A stretch of DNA of 64,000 bases, from contig CAMQWP010000003.1 in assembly GCA_947038565.1 (NCBI GenBank), positions 1-64,000 on the forward strand. Reading direction: 5' to 3'. The translations under genes were made by a program, and so were the position numbers. The number at the start of each line of letters is the position of its first letter. Position 1 is the first letter of the stretch. Below the pieces are notes generated by a model. That model saw only the letters and a program-made list of their open reading frames with translations, did not search any database and was not told where the DNA came from. Source of the DNA: an uncultured Clostridia bacterium (GTDB lineage Bacteria; Bacillota; Clostridia; Christensenellales; UBA3700). Positions 27,366 through 35,912 of this stretch are shown here, one piece after another.

Positions 27366-27420
27366 TAGCTTGATTTTATAACTAATCCAGATAGGAAACT
27401 ATCAATGATCTACAATATTA

Positions 27421-27519
27421 TGCAATTGTATAAAGACACCCCAGTTGATTTAATTAAATTTAAATCATTATGCAATTGCATAAAGACACCCCATTGATTT
27501 AATTAAATTTAAATCATTA
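27421..27519. repeat. 50-bp tandem duplication with inverted repeats
   Basis: 27421-27470 and 27471-27519 are nearly identical. Each begins with an imperfect GCAATTG(C) palindrome, contains TAAAGACACCCCA and ends with TGATTTAA-TTAAAT-TTAAATCA, an 8-bp inverted repeat. Very AT-rich. Confidence 0.8.
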
Positions 27520-27537
27520 AGTGGGTAGGATATAATT

Positions 27538-27580
27538 ACCCCCTTCAATAGTGCAGAAACACTTATGGAGGGGGTTTTTA
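27538..27580 (+). terminator. terminator of asd-dapA-dapB
   Basis: ACCCCCTTC pairs with GGAGGGGGT, with an inner AGTG/CACT stem, followed by TTTTTA. Confidence 0.8.
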
Positions 27581-27592
27581 GTTGTCAACATT

Positions 27593-27682
27593 TTATCCAC
27601 AAAGCGTGGATAACAATATCAATCACACGCACTTATCCACAGAGTGCGGATATTATTACATAAATACATTGAATTAACCACA
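27593..27682. promoter_or_regulatory. cluster of DnaA-box-like sites in inverted pairs
   Basis: Two exact TTATCCACA boxes (27593-27601, 27633-27641), an inverted near-match CGTGGATAA (27605-27613) and a near-match TTAACCACA (27674-27682). The first box and its partner form a perfect 8-bp inverted repeat around AAAGC; the second is paired with GCGGATA. The AT-rich duplication lies just upstream. No dnaA or dnaN is nearby, so this is not called an origin. Confidence 0.45.
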
Positions 27683-28040
27683 GATTTTACCTCATGGAGT
27701 GGATATTTGCTTTTTTTGTATTTTTCACCGCTTCGGACAATTCCACTTACTGTACATACCAACTCTATACCGCTCCGCATATATATCCTCCCTATCACTT
27801 AGGCACTACACATACACTCCACTCCCCCAACATGATCATACGCCATAATACATTCAATTATATACTACGACAAGTATTATAACTATCATGTATTACTACT
27901 ATAATGCTTATCACGTGACAATAGAGCTACAAATAGATACATTAAATGTGCGGGGGATAGGATATATTGATTATCTTCACTCTTTTGGCATATATGTCAT
28001 GCACAGCGCATATGTCCTAAATGTTTTACATATATCTACC

Positions 28041-28200
28041 GCTTTTGCAGTACAACTATACGCTGGCATCACATATTTCTACCTTTGCAGTACAACTATA
28101 CCCTGTTGTAACGTATTTCTACCTTTGCAGTACAACTATACCCTGCTGTAGCATATTTCCGCGTTTGCAATATAACTACCTGCCATCACAGATTTCCGCG
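28041..28200. repeat. 40-bp tandem repeat, four copies
   Basis: Units start at 28041, 28081, 28121 and 28161, each with TTTGCAGTACAACTATA-like and TATTTCTACC-like parts; the fourth is the most divergent. The period is not a multiple of three and the copies abut without spacers, so it is neither protein repeats nor CRISPR. The rest of 27683-28040 is gene-free. Confidence 0.85.
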
Positions 28201-28278
28201 TTCGCTATAGATACATCATAAATTATCAATATAACCGACTTAATACATGTTTAAAAAGTGATTTTGATACAAAAAAAT

Positions 28279-28301
28279 GCCCTTGCAATAAATGCAAGGG
28301 C
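28279..28301 (-). terminator. terminator of the lipoprotein gene
   Basis: GCCCTTGCA/TGCAAGGGC around ATAAA, followed on the minus strand by seven T. Confidence 0.85.
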
Positions 28302-28331
28302 TATTATTACTATTAAATTAGAATTATATGA

Positions 28332-29216
28332 TTAAAACTGATCTTGATCCGATAATCTTAACTCATTTTTATCATAAGTGAAGTAATTTGTACCGATATT
28401 GCTAGTACTTGTTGTAGATCCTAGTACTTTCATAGTATAACCTTCGTCCACACTAATACTTTTAACCAAGCCATTTTCCCACATTACCACGTCTAATCTA
28501 AGACCAGTAAAGGTAATAGGAGTGCCCGCAGTTAGCGGATCATTGCTTGTATTGTACTCCATATTCTTTAGATAGTCAACAGTTGCTGTTTTAGGGTCTA
28601 AAGTCAATGAAAACGAGTACTGATCAGTCTTAGCATCGAATATAGGTGAAGTAGCGTTTAAAACTGTATCACTATTTACTATATACATGTTCATTCTAGT
28701 AGGATCATTAGGGTATTTATCAAGTGCTGTAGCCAAAGAATCATAAGTTTCTACTGGATTCCACTTAACAACTTTACCAACACCATCAGTTACCTTGAAT
28801 TTATTGCCACTTCTGACAGTAAATTTTCCATCAGTATATGTTGCTTGATCTACAAAATGGACTTTTTTGATACCATCAAGGGTAAATGTCTCAGAATCCA
28901 AGTAATAACTTCCGTTATCCTTGATCTTAACACTATTTAATGACTGAACTATCTCAAAAGCTAATGCTTTTGATAATATTTGCGCCTTATGTTGAGATCC
29001 AACATACTCTATTGCGTTATAATTCTCCACGCCAGCTTGATACATTTCAAGTGCTGACATGTTTTTATTTATACTTTGAGTGATAGACAAACCTTTAGGC
29101 AGTCTGCTTCCTAGCTCGCTATCAGTACTTACTATTACGTTTGTACATGCAACTAGTGAAACGGTAGACACTGCTAATATAGCAGATACTAACATTTTCT
29201 TTATTTTATTTTTCAT
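28332..29216 (-). CDS. predicted lipoprotein, unknown
   Basis: 294 residues. A type II signal peptide is clear: basic MKNKIKK, hydrophobic core, lipobox SLVAC with Cys at about 24. The mature part is soluble with many beta-strand-like stretches and no motif I recognise. It would be anchored to the outer face of the membrane. Single gene with its own promoter and terminator. Confidence 0.8.
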   Translation of the reverse strand: MKNKIKKMLVSAILAVSTVSLVACTNVIVSTDSELGSRLPKGLSITQSINKNMSALEMYQAGVENYNAIEYVGSQHKAQILSKALAFEIVQSLNSVKIKDNGSYYLDSETFTLDGIKKVHFVDQATYTDGKFTVRSGNKFKVTDGVGKVVKWNPVETYDSLATALDKYPNDPTRMNMYIVNSDTVLNATSPIFDAKTDQYSFSLTLDPKTATVDYLKNMEYNTSNDPLTAGTPITFTGLRLDVVMWENGLVKSISVDEGYTMKVLGSTTSTSNIGTNYFTYDKNELRLSDQDQF

Positions 29217-29392
29217 ATAAAACTCCTGTTTAATCGTATTAAATAAGGAAAACGTATTATATTAAATACTTCATACACTCGCTATATAAGACTCCGCACG
29301 AGTAAAACATTTATATAGTAATTTGATAGCCTTAGTGTAGTCTTCACTTACTAAGGTATGCCAATAGTGAGTATATATTCCTCTTCTACTAT

Positions 29393-29421
29393 ATAATATC
29401 CTAAATTAGCTTAAATTGCAA
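29393..29421 (-). promoter_or_regulatory. probable promoter of the lipoprotein gene
   Basis: TTGCAA (29421-29416), 17-base spacer, TATTAT (29398-29393) on the minus strand, about 180 bases before the start codon. The rest of the 455-base divergent gap (29217-29672) shows no gene. Confidence 0.5.
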
Positions 29422-29542
29422 GGCTTTTTCAAAAAATTAGCACATTGTTGCATACATTTTACATTTATAGATCATAATTTACGTAATATTACCACAAATA
29501 CACGAAATAATTAAAAAAATTCAACTAATTTATAAAATGCTA

Positions 29543-29571
29543 TTGACAAATAACGAAAATTAAAATATTAT
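29543..29571 (+). promoter_or_regulatory. promoter of degV
   Basis: TTGACA, 17-base spacer, TATTAT, about 100 bases before the degV start. Confidence 0.75.
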
Positions 29572-29672
29572 ATATGTAGTGTATAATAGTTATAGAAGTG
29601 GTTGCTATTCTATTTAGTTACAGGTATTACAGAATTATACCTTTGCACAAATCAATCATTTAAGGAGATATT

Positions 29673-30566
29673 ATGTCATATTTTATAACTACCGATGCAA
29701 CAATAGATTTACCTTTATCATATTTTGATAAAGATTTCCATATAATCCCAATGTCGTTTGTACTTAACAATACCGAATACGGTATAGATAAATTTCTCTC
29801 TTGTAAAGAGTTTTACGCTGAGGTTCGTAACGGATCAAAACCTACTACATCTCTTATTACTACTTACTTTACTTGTGAGAATTTAAGACCTATCCTAGAG
29901 GCTGGAAATGATATCCTACACATAGCGTTCTCTTCTGGTCTTAGTGGAACTTATGAAAATGCTGTTATCGCTGTAGACACACTAAGAGCCGAATTCCCTG
30001 AGCGTACTATACTTCTTATAGACTCTAAGGGTGCGTCGACTGGCGAAGGCATGCAAGTATATCTAGCAATGCAAGCTCGAGACAAAGGTTTGGATATTCA
30101 CGAGAATTACAAGTATTTATCCGATCTAGTAGATAACATTTGTTATTATTTCACTGCTGACGATCTTTTTCACCTACAACGCGGTGGCAGAATAAGCAAG
30201 GCTGCGGCTATCGCAGGCACATTGCTACAAATAAAACCGCTTATGTACTGCAATATCAATGGCAAACTTATCGCTATAGACAAGGTCAAAGGCAGAAAGA
30301 AGGCTTTATTATGGCTAGTTGACATGCTATGCGAAAAAGCGTTAAAGGATAGAGATGATCAAGTAGTATTTATCTCTAATGCGGATTGCGTAGAAGACGC
30401 TGAATTTGTTAAAAATAAAATCACTAAAAAAACTGGCAGAACAAATGTACATATTACCGATATAGGACCTGTAATAGGTACGCATTGCGGCCCTGGAACT
30501 GTTGCACTATTCTTCATCGGCGACAACAAAATATCGCCAAAAGATGAAACTCTTAAAAACTTATAA
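29673..30566 (+). CDS. DegV family fatty-acid-binding protein
   Basis: 297 residues. DegV signatures: ITTDATIDLPL at the N-terminus, TSLITTYF with the conserved Thr-Ser, and IAFSSGLSGTYENA. DegV/FakB proteins bind a fatty acid and, with FakA kinase, allow its phosphorylation and incorporation into phospholipid. The start has AAGGAG. Monocistronic. No fakA is in the window. Confidence 0.92.
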   Translation: MSYFITTDATIDLPLSYFDKDFHIIPMSFVLNNTEYGIDKFLSCKEFYAEVRNGSKPTTSLITTYFTCENLRPILEAGNDILHIAFSSGLSGTYENAVIAVDTLRAEFPERTILLIDSKGASTGEGMQVYLAMQARDKGLDIHENYKYLSDLVDNICYYFTADDLFHLQRGGRISKAAAIAGTLLQIKPLMYCNINGKLIAIDKVKGRKKALLWLVDMLCEKALKDRDDQVVFISNADCVEDAEFVKNKITKKTGRTNVHITDIGPVIGTHCGPGTVALFFIGDNKISPKDETLKNL

Positions 30567-30824
30567 TACTAGGTATTATTAAATAATGGAAAATCAATAA
30601 AAAAACTGTCTAAAGTAAAAACCACTTAATATAGGTAAATAAAGCACGGCATTTTTATATGCCCGCTTTTGCATGTCAGCTATTAATCTGATCAAAAAGC
30701 AAAAATATAGCGATTAATATATAAATCGCCGATAATAAGTATATTTATCATAACTGTATAATATATTATATTAAATAGCAACTAATATTGTTACTAATAA
30801 AATATAAACTAAGAGGTGATATAC

Positions 30825-31433
30825 ATGCTACTTTCAAATATTATAGGCAAAAAAATCGTAAATATTAGCACTGCACTAGATCTAGGGGCTGTATGCAACT
30901 TTACTTATCATGAAGGAGCAATAGAATATATTGTGACCGATACAGGCATGGCAGTAAAGACTTCGGACATAGAAAGTTTATCCGATATCATAACTTGCAA
31001 CATGCACTATGAGTATAGCGAACTAGAATATGCTCTACTATCTATCAAGGATATAGACATTTGTTCTATCAAGGGCAAATCACTCGGCACTCTTCAAGAT
31101 ATACTTATAAATGATGAGTTCATAGTCAAGAAACTTATCACCGACGTAAAAAACATAATACGATTTCGCATTGTGTCATACTCTTTGACTACTCTCGTGA
31201 TAGACAAGCCGACCGTGACTGATAAAAACATAAAAAAAGTCGAGCTATCTATACCTACTGTAGTTTCCAACTATTCATTTTTATTAGACAGGACATTATT
31301 TAGAAATATTATGACTAGCAATGGACAAGTGTTGATCTCAAGGGGCGAGCGGATTACGCAAGACGATATAGACAAAGCACGTAGAACGGGGAAACTTGTA
31401 CAGCTTACACTATACTCAACACCAATAAGATAG
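30825..31433 (+). CDS. PRC-barrel domain protein
   Basis: 202 residues from ATG 30825, with GAGGTG upstream (a GTG nine bases earlier is less likely). The N-terminus (LLSNIIGKKIVNIS) and a second segment (IKGKSLGTLQDILINDEF) look like PRC-barrel strands as in YlmC/YrrD-type proteins. The C-terminal 70 residues end with GQVLISRGERITQDDIDKAR, a helix-like segment seen in Clostridial PRC proteins. Function unknown; possibly spore-related. Confidence 0.7.
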   Translation: MLLSNIIGKKIVNISTALDLGAVCNFTYHEGAIEYIVTDTGMAVKTSDIESLSDIITCNMHYEYSELEYALLSIKDIDICSIKGKSLGTLQDILINDEFIVKKLITDVKNIIRFRIVSYSLTTLVIDKPTVTDKNIKKVELSIPTVVSNYSFLLDRTLFRNIMTSNGQVLISRGERITQDDIDKARRTGKLVQLTLYSTPIR

Positions 31434-31635
31434 ATACTATAACTAATCGGCTATCATATCGCAATCATATTAATCATCTGTTTAATGAACAACACTGCTA
31501 TAAATATAATAGGATTAACGATTATCAAATCTATACATAAAATAAGTTTAACGATTATCAAAGCAATAACTGTAATAGGTTGAGCTATTATCACATCTAT
31601 ATAAAATAATCGTTTAACAAAAAATATTAACAAAA
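31434..31635. other. gap with short direct repeats
   Basis: No gene. TTAACGATTATCAAA occurs at about 31516 and 31551, followed by ATCTATA/AAAATAA variants. Meaning unknown. Confidence 0.4.
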
Positions 31636-31672
31636 AAATATCATCTCGGCTACTCTAGCTGAGATGATATTT
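31636..31672. terminator. bidirectional terminator
   Basis: AAATATCATCTCGGC and GCTGAGATGATATTT pair around 7 bases; serves the PRC gene (+) and the Cys-rich gene (-). Confidence 0.8.
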
Positions 31673-31741
31673 CCTTACTCGTTATTTAAAACAAGCAATA
31701 CTCGATTTTTGATTGCTATTTGCTATTTTGAGTATATAAAA

Positions 31742-31894
31742 TTACTCTTTTTCGCTACCACAGCCATCGCCACAACCACAGCCTTTTGAACAACCGCAGT
31801 CTTTAGTGCTTTCAGTAGCACCGTTTGATCTCTGTCTAGCCTTTTCAGCAGCATTCTTACTTCTTGATTCTGACTCATTCATATGATTATTCAT
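31742..31894 (-). CDS. 50-residue Cys/Gly-rich protein
   Basis: Start ATG 31894 with GGAGA eight bases upstream (an upstream in-frame start at 31969 lacks one). The N-terminal half is polar and basic (ESRSKNAAEKARQRS); the C-terminus has CGCSKGCGCGDGCG with five Cys. This could bind metal, metallothionein-like, or be a small spore-associated protein. Own terminator downstream. Not assigned to a family. Confidence 0.55.
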   Translation of the reverse strand: MNNHMNESESRSKNAAEKARQRSNGATESTKDCGCSKGCGCGDGCGSEKE

Positions 31895-32008
31895 AATAAT
31901 TCTCCTTTTTGCAGTTCGAATTCTTTCGACTACATAGCTATTATTAGCAAAGTGAATATTATTATACATACGATATATGATATATTTTATTTAATTTCCA
32001 AAATCTAA

Positions 32009-32821
32009 CTATGCTTTATATGTACCTAGCACTTTAAACGATCTGCATTTTGTACTTAGCATTTTAAGTAGGCGTATTACGTTTTCATCGAGCAAACCGC
32101 CTTCAATGTCAATATAAAAATTTACCTCAAAATCAGTATTTGCGATGTTTTTTGACTCTATCTTTGTCATATTTATATCGCACACGGTAAAGCACTCTAT
32201 CAGCTTACTTAGACTATTTTTCTCGCCACTAGTAGCACATATAAGGCTTATTGCATTATTCTCAGGCATAAATATCGCGTTTTTACTTAGCACGATAAAT
32301 CTAGTGTAGTTATTTTCCGCGTCTTGCACGCCCTCTTCTATAAGCTCTAGCCCGTATAACATAGCACAAAGATTACTTGATATTACGCCTTTATGCTTAT
32401 CTCCATAAAGAGCAAGTCTCTCACTAGCTATAGCAGTATTAGGTGCATTTGAAGTGTCAAATCCATGCCTCGAGATAAATTCATCACACTGCATAAGTGC
32501 TTGAGGGTGCGAGCTGACGCTTTTGATATCTTCAATCCTAGCGCCCCTTACTCCTAAAAGGCAATGACTTACCTTAAGCGACTCTTTCTTTATGATGTTT
32601 AGATCATAACTAGCAAGTAACTTGTATGTATCATCTACGCTTCCAGCAGTACTATTCTCTAGTGGAAGTACGCCTATACAATTATCACAGCATGATATTG
32701 CCTTCGCCACGTCCTCAAATGTCGCTACAAACTCGATATGTTTAGCATTTAATTTTTCTATAGCGAACTTGTGCGAGTACGCACCCTTAACGCCCTGACA
32801 TATTACTTTATAGTCTTGCAT
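32009..32821 (-). CDS. pheA: prephenate dehydratase
   Basis: 270 residues from ATG 32821, with AGGAG at 7 bases. Catalytic domain: CQGVKGAYSHKFA, VLPLENSTAGSVDDTY, CDEFI, and NYTRFIVLS with the conserved Thr-Arg-Phe. A C-terminal ACT domain (about 195-270) should bind Phe for feedback inhibition. It converts prephenate to phenylpyruvate. It follows aroF on the same strand, 47 bases apart, in a unit preceded by a Phe-rich leader peptide. Confidence 0.93.
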   Translation of the reverse strand: MQDYKVICQGVKGAYSHKFAIEKLNAKHIEFVATFEDVAKAISCCDNCIGVLPLENSTAGSVDDTYKLLASYDLNIIKKESLKVSHCLLGVRGARIEDIKSVSSHPQALMQCDEFISRHGFDTSNAPNTAIASERLALYGDKHKGVISSNLCAMLYGLELIEEGVQDAENNYTRFIVLSKNAIFMPENNAISLICATSGEKNSLSKLIECFTVCDINMTKIESKNIANTDFEVNFYIDIEGGLLDENVIRLLKMLSTKCRSFKVLGTYKA

Positions 32822-32868
32822 ACAGTTTCTCCTATTCGGAACTTTCTTCACTGACAAAGCAGCGTGTA

Positions 32869-33876
32869 TTAGATAGTTTTCATGAACGCTACTAGTTTCT
32901 CAATCTTTTCATTGATGACTTTGAACTGAGGTATAGTAAGAGACTGAGCACCGTCACACAATGCCTTCTGAGGATTGTTATGAACTTCTATGATAAGTCC
33001 GTCCGCACCTGCAGCGATTGCAGCAAGTGATAGAGGCTCTACTAAATGCGACATTCCAGCCGAATGTGAAGGGTCTACCACTATCGGCAAGTGACTCATT
33101 TTCTTGATAACTGGTATTGCTGATACATCAAGTGTATTTCTAGTAGCAGTCTCAAAAGTTCTTATACCACGCTCGCATAATATAACATTTTCATTACCAC
33201 CCGCCATTATGTATTCAGCACTCATTAGCCACTCTTCTATAGTATTAGCAAGACCTCTCTTCAATAAGATAGGTTTTTTTATCTTACCTAACTCTTTAAG
33301 CAGTCTGAAGTTTTGCATATTTCTAGCACCTACCTGGATCAAATCCACATCAGCAAATAGTGGGATATCATCAGCACTCATTACTTCGCTTACAAGCGGC
33401 ATGCCAGTGATAGCTTTTGCCTCTGACAACAGCTCAAGTCCAGTCCCTTCAAGACCTTGGAAAGCGTAAGGTGAACTACGTGGTTTAAACGCTCCGCCTC
33501 TAAGTATGCCGACATTACTAGCCTTGACACCTCTTGCGATCTCTAGGATTTGGTCGTGGCTCTCTACAGAACAAGGCCCTGCGATCACTTGAAAATGTCC
33601 ACCACCGATCTTATATCCGCCAACGTCTACTATAGTATCTAGCTCATGGAACTTACGATTTACTAGTTTGTAAGGCTCTTGAACTCTCTTAACACTTTCT
33701 ACAATAGGAAATGTATTTATAGCGTCCATATCTATCTTGACAGTATCACCCACTAGCCCTAAGATGGTGTGAGTTTTACCTATAGTGCTCTTTATCTGCA
33801 CATTGTGACTCTCTATGTAATCAAAAAGACCTTTTAATTCCTCGTCTTTCGACTTACTACTTACTACTATAATCAT
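32869..33876 (-). CDS. aroF: DAHP synthase (AroF/AroG-beta type)
   Basis: 335 residues. An N-terminal ferredoxin-like regulatory domain (about 1-70) is followed by the barrel with VIAGPCSVES, LRGGAFKPRSSPYAFQG, LIQVGARNMQNF, ILLKRGLANTIEEW and VDPSHSAG. This is the Thermotoga-type DAHP synthase, condensing PEP and erythrose-4-P as the first step of aromatic synthesis. AGGAGG precedes the start, and a terminator-like hairpin with seven T lies just upstream of that. Confidence 0.94.
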   Translation of the reverse strand: MIIVVSSKSKDEELKGLFDYIESHNVQIKSTIGKTHTILGLVGDTVKIDMDAINTFPIVESVKRVQEPYKLVNRKFHELDTIVDVGGYKIGGGHFQVIAGPCSVESHDQILEIARGVKASNVGILRGGAFKPRSSPYAFQGLEGTGLELLSEAKAITGMPLVSEVMSADDIPLFADVDLIQVGARNMQNFRLLKELGKIKKPILLKRGLANTIEEWLMSAEYIMAGGNENVILCERGIRTFETATRNTLDVSAIPVIKKMSHLPIVVDPSHSAGMSHLVEPLSLAAIAAGADGLIIEVHNNPQKALCDGAQSLTIPQFKVINEKIEKLVAFMKTI

Positions 33877-33890
33877 GATATACCTCCTAT

Positions 33891-33921
33891 AAAAAAAGCC
33901 GACACCTTAAACAGCGTCGAC
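33891..33921 (-). terminator. attenuator terminator before aroF
   Basis: On the minus strand GTCGAC and GTCGGC pair (6 bp, one G-T) around a 12-base loop, followed by seven T and then the aroF ribosome binding site. An exact copy of the 3' arm with flanks (AGCCGACA on the plus strand, 34046-34053) lies upstream and could compete for the 5' arm. Confidence 0.7.
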
Positions 33922-33958
33922 AAAAAAAACTATCAATACCGCGAATTAAAAAACAAAA

Positions 33959-34027
33959 TTAAGCTATCTCTAAACAGAAAAAGCTAAAAATAAAGTTTTT
34001 AAATAGTGCGATAATATTAATCAACAT
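33959..34027 (-). CDS. pheL: phenylalanine leader peptide of aroF-pheA
   Basis: A 22-codon reading frame with a good site (GCAAGGAGC, ATG after a short gap). Residues 9-17 read FKNFIFSFF; Phe is at positions 9, 12, 14, 16 and 17. The stop is about 38 bases before the terminator stem. Five Phe codons within nine positions ahead of a terminator and a DAHP synthase-prephenate dehydratase operon is the classic layout of ribosome-mediated attenuation: stalling at Phe codons when Phe-tRNA is short would favour readthrough. The antitermination structure is not fully resolved. Poly-T DNA encodes Phe by chance, which is the main caution. Confidence 0.7.
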   Translation of the reverse strand: MLINIIALFKNFIFSFFCLEIA

Positions 34028-34212
34028 AATGCTCCTTGCAACGCTAGCCGACATGCGACAAGCTGTATTATATACTCCATATATGCAAACTGCTATATAT
34101 TTTGTAAACTTATGTATATAATAGCATATTTTCGAAATTTGTCAATACAATTTAATGGAATTTGTTATTATTTATTATTTAGTGTAAATTAAATATAATA
34201 TTTGATAAAAAA
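34028..34212. other. upstream part of the Phe leader region
   Basis: Contains the ribosome binding site of the leader peptide and a TATAAT-like sequence near 34065-34072 on the minus strand; a clear -35 was not found. No other gene. Confidence 0.4.
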
Positions 34213-34241
34213 ATCGGCTAACCTTTATAAAGTCAACCGAT
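34213..34241 (-). terminator. terminator of the cofE-like gene
   Basis: ATCGGTTGAC-type arm pairs with GTTAGCCGAT on the minus strand, followed by seven T. Confidence 0.7.
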
Positions 34242-34275
34242 AATTATCAATTAAAACTAATCACTTTATAGATGC

Positions 34276-35460
34276 TTAGTTATCGCTATAGTTAGTGAAA
34301 TAGTTCTGGATCAAGATAATAGGAGTACCCTTATCACCACTACCAGAAGTCAAGTCACTTAAGCTACCTAGCAAGTCAGTAAGTCTACGAGGAGTAGTAC
34401 CCTGAGACGCCATATCAGCAACTAGGTTGTCTTTTTTCTCTTTGATAAGTTTGATCATAGCTTGCTTAGCGTCATCACCTGAAAGGTCACCGATAGCATT
34501 ATCAGCAAGATACTTCAACTTAAGCTCATTAGGAGTTCCCTCTAAGCCAGCAGTATATGCAGGAGAAACTACTGGATCAGCAAGCTCCCAGATACCACCG
34601 ATTGGATCTTTGAAAGCACCGTCGCCGTAGATCATTACTTCGATATTCTTACCAGTAAGCTCATTGAACTTAGCAGCGATTTTCTCTACCAATGGCTGAC
34701 CATCACGAGGGAAAAGTTTGATAGAATCATCAGTAGCAAGATTACTACCGTAAAGACCATACTCATTGAAACCGCTACCGTCAACGCTCTCATTAAGAAT
34801 ATCAGCAAGGTTAAGAACTACGCTTGCACCAGCTTCTTTAAGAATACGCTTAGTCCTCTCACGAGTGTGGATATCAGCATTAATAACTTTATCAGTATAC
34901 TTAAGTATCTCTTTAGGGCTATTAGCAAGAATAATCTCGCAAGGACAGCTCTCTGAAGCATACTCTTTGTATAGACCAACATAATCGATACCAGTGAATG
35001 GATGAACGATTTTGCCGAAAGTATCATAGTACTCTTTCTCAGTGAAAACATCAGTGTAAGGATTTACACCCTTAGCATCGATCAAATCCATAGGGATAAG
35101 TGGATTGCCCACTTCGTCGCCAGGGTAAGACATCTGGATAATAATCTTGTCAACGCCTCTAGCAATACCCTTTAATATCATAGAAAATCTATTTCTAGAC
35201 ATGATAGGGAATATCAAACCAACAGTACCACCGCCAGTCTTCGCTCTAACGTCTTTAGCGATCTGGTCAAGTGTAGCGTAGTTACCTTGAGCACGAGCCA
35301 CGATAGCCTCAGTCATAGTAACAACATCGTTGTCTTGTAGCTCAAAGTTACCCTCAGCTGAAGCAGCCATAATGCTGTCAACAACGATAGTAGCTATGTC
35401 ATCACCTTTTTTGATGATTGGAGCCTTAATACCTCTTGAAATAGTTCCGATAGTTTTCAT
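34276..35460 (-). CDS. coenzyme F420-0:L-glutamate ligase-like protein
   Basis: 394 residues from ATG 35460 with GGAGG six bases upstream (a start at 35484 is less likely). Family features: an N-terminal IKKGDDIATIVVDSI, VVTMTEAIVARAQGN (the TSKIVS-equivalent region), and YGDGAFKDPIGGIWELADP with acidic metal ligands. In archaea CofE adds glutamate to F420-0. Clostridia carry this family widely without a known F420 pathway, so the true substrate is open. Monocistronic. Confidence 0.75.
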   Translation of the reverse strand: MKTIGTISRGIKAPIIKKGDDIATIVVDSIMAASAEGNFELQDNDVVTMTEAIVARAQGNYATLDQIAKDVRAKTGGGTVGLIFPIMSRNRFSMILKGIARGVDKIIIQMSYPGDEVGNPLIPMDLIDAKGVNPYTDVFTEKEYYDTFGKIVHPFTGIDYVGLYKEYASESCPCEIILANSPKEILKYTDKVINADIHTRERTKRILKEAGASVVLNLADILNESVDGSGFNEYGLYGSNLATDDSIKLFPRDGQPLVEKIAAKFNELTGKNIEVMIYGDGAFKDPIGGIWELADPVVSPAYTAGLEGTPNELKLKYLADNAIGDLSGDDAKQAMIKLIKEKKDNLVADMASQGTTPRRLTDLLGSLSDLTSGSGDKGTPIILIQNYFTNYSDN

Positions 35461-35790
35461 AAGAAACCTCCTAAAAAAATACATCTTTAGTGAAAATCAA
35501 TACAAATAAATGTATGTATCCACAATGCGACAGTAATATAATGAAAGCGTGACGCTTAATTGATTTACTTGTCTAACCTTGATTATTATACAACATATCG
35601 GCGATAATAGCAAGACTTTATCGAATATTGTATATAATGATATCTTAATGTTGTTATAATCTAGACGTATAACCCTACATGGCATGAGAGCCTGACTGAT
35701 CATAATCCGCTCTATCCATATCATAAAAACACACTGTACCCACGCATTACAAGGTATTACAGGGTATTACAAAGCAATTACGGCATAAAA
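35461..35790. other. gap without gene
   Basis: Holds the promoter region of the cofE-like gene presumably. A short run of three ATTACA(A/G)GG-like 10-mers lies at about 35743-35775. No gene. Confidence 0.4.
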
Positions 35791-35824
35791 AAGGCACACC
35801 GACGATAATTCGTGAGTGTGCCTT
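35791..35824 (-). terminator. terminator of argS
   Basis: AAGGCACAC/GTGTGCCTT arms; the minus strand continues with six T. Confidence 0.8.
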
Positions 35825-35912
35825 ATAATATTATAATACTATTATATATATCTACTATGTCTTGTACTTCGCAATGCTGATATAGAAACTATCAGGCACA
35901 GCACAACATTAA

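Noticed and set aside
27421..27682. Chromosomal origin of replication
   Set aside because: No dnaA, dnaN or other origin genes are near, and gene strand bias does not switch here.
28021..28221. Repeat protein or CRISPR array
   Set aside because: The 40-bp period shifts frame at each unit, there is no ribosome binding site, and the repeats abut without spacers.
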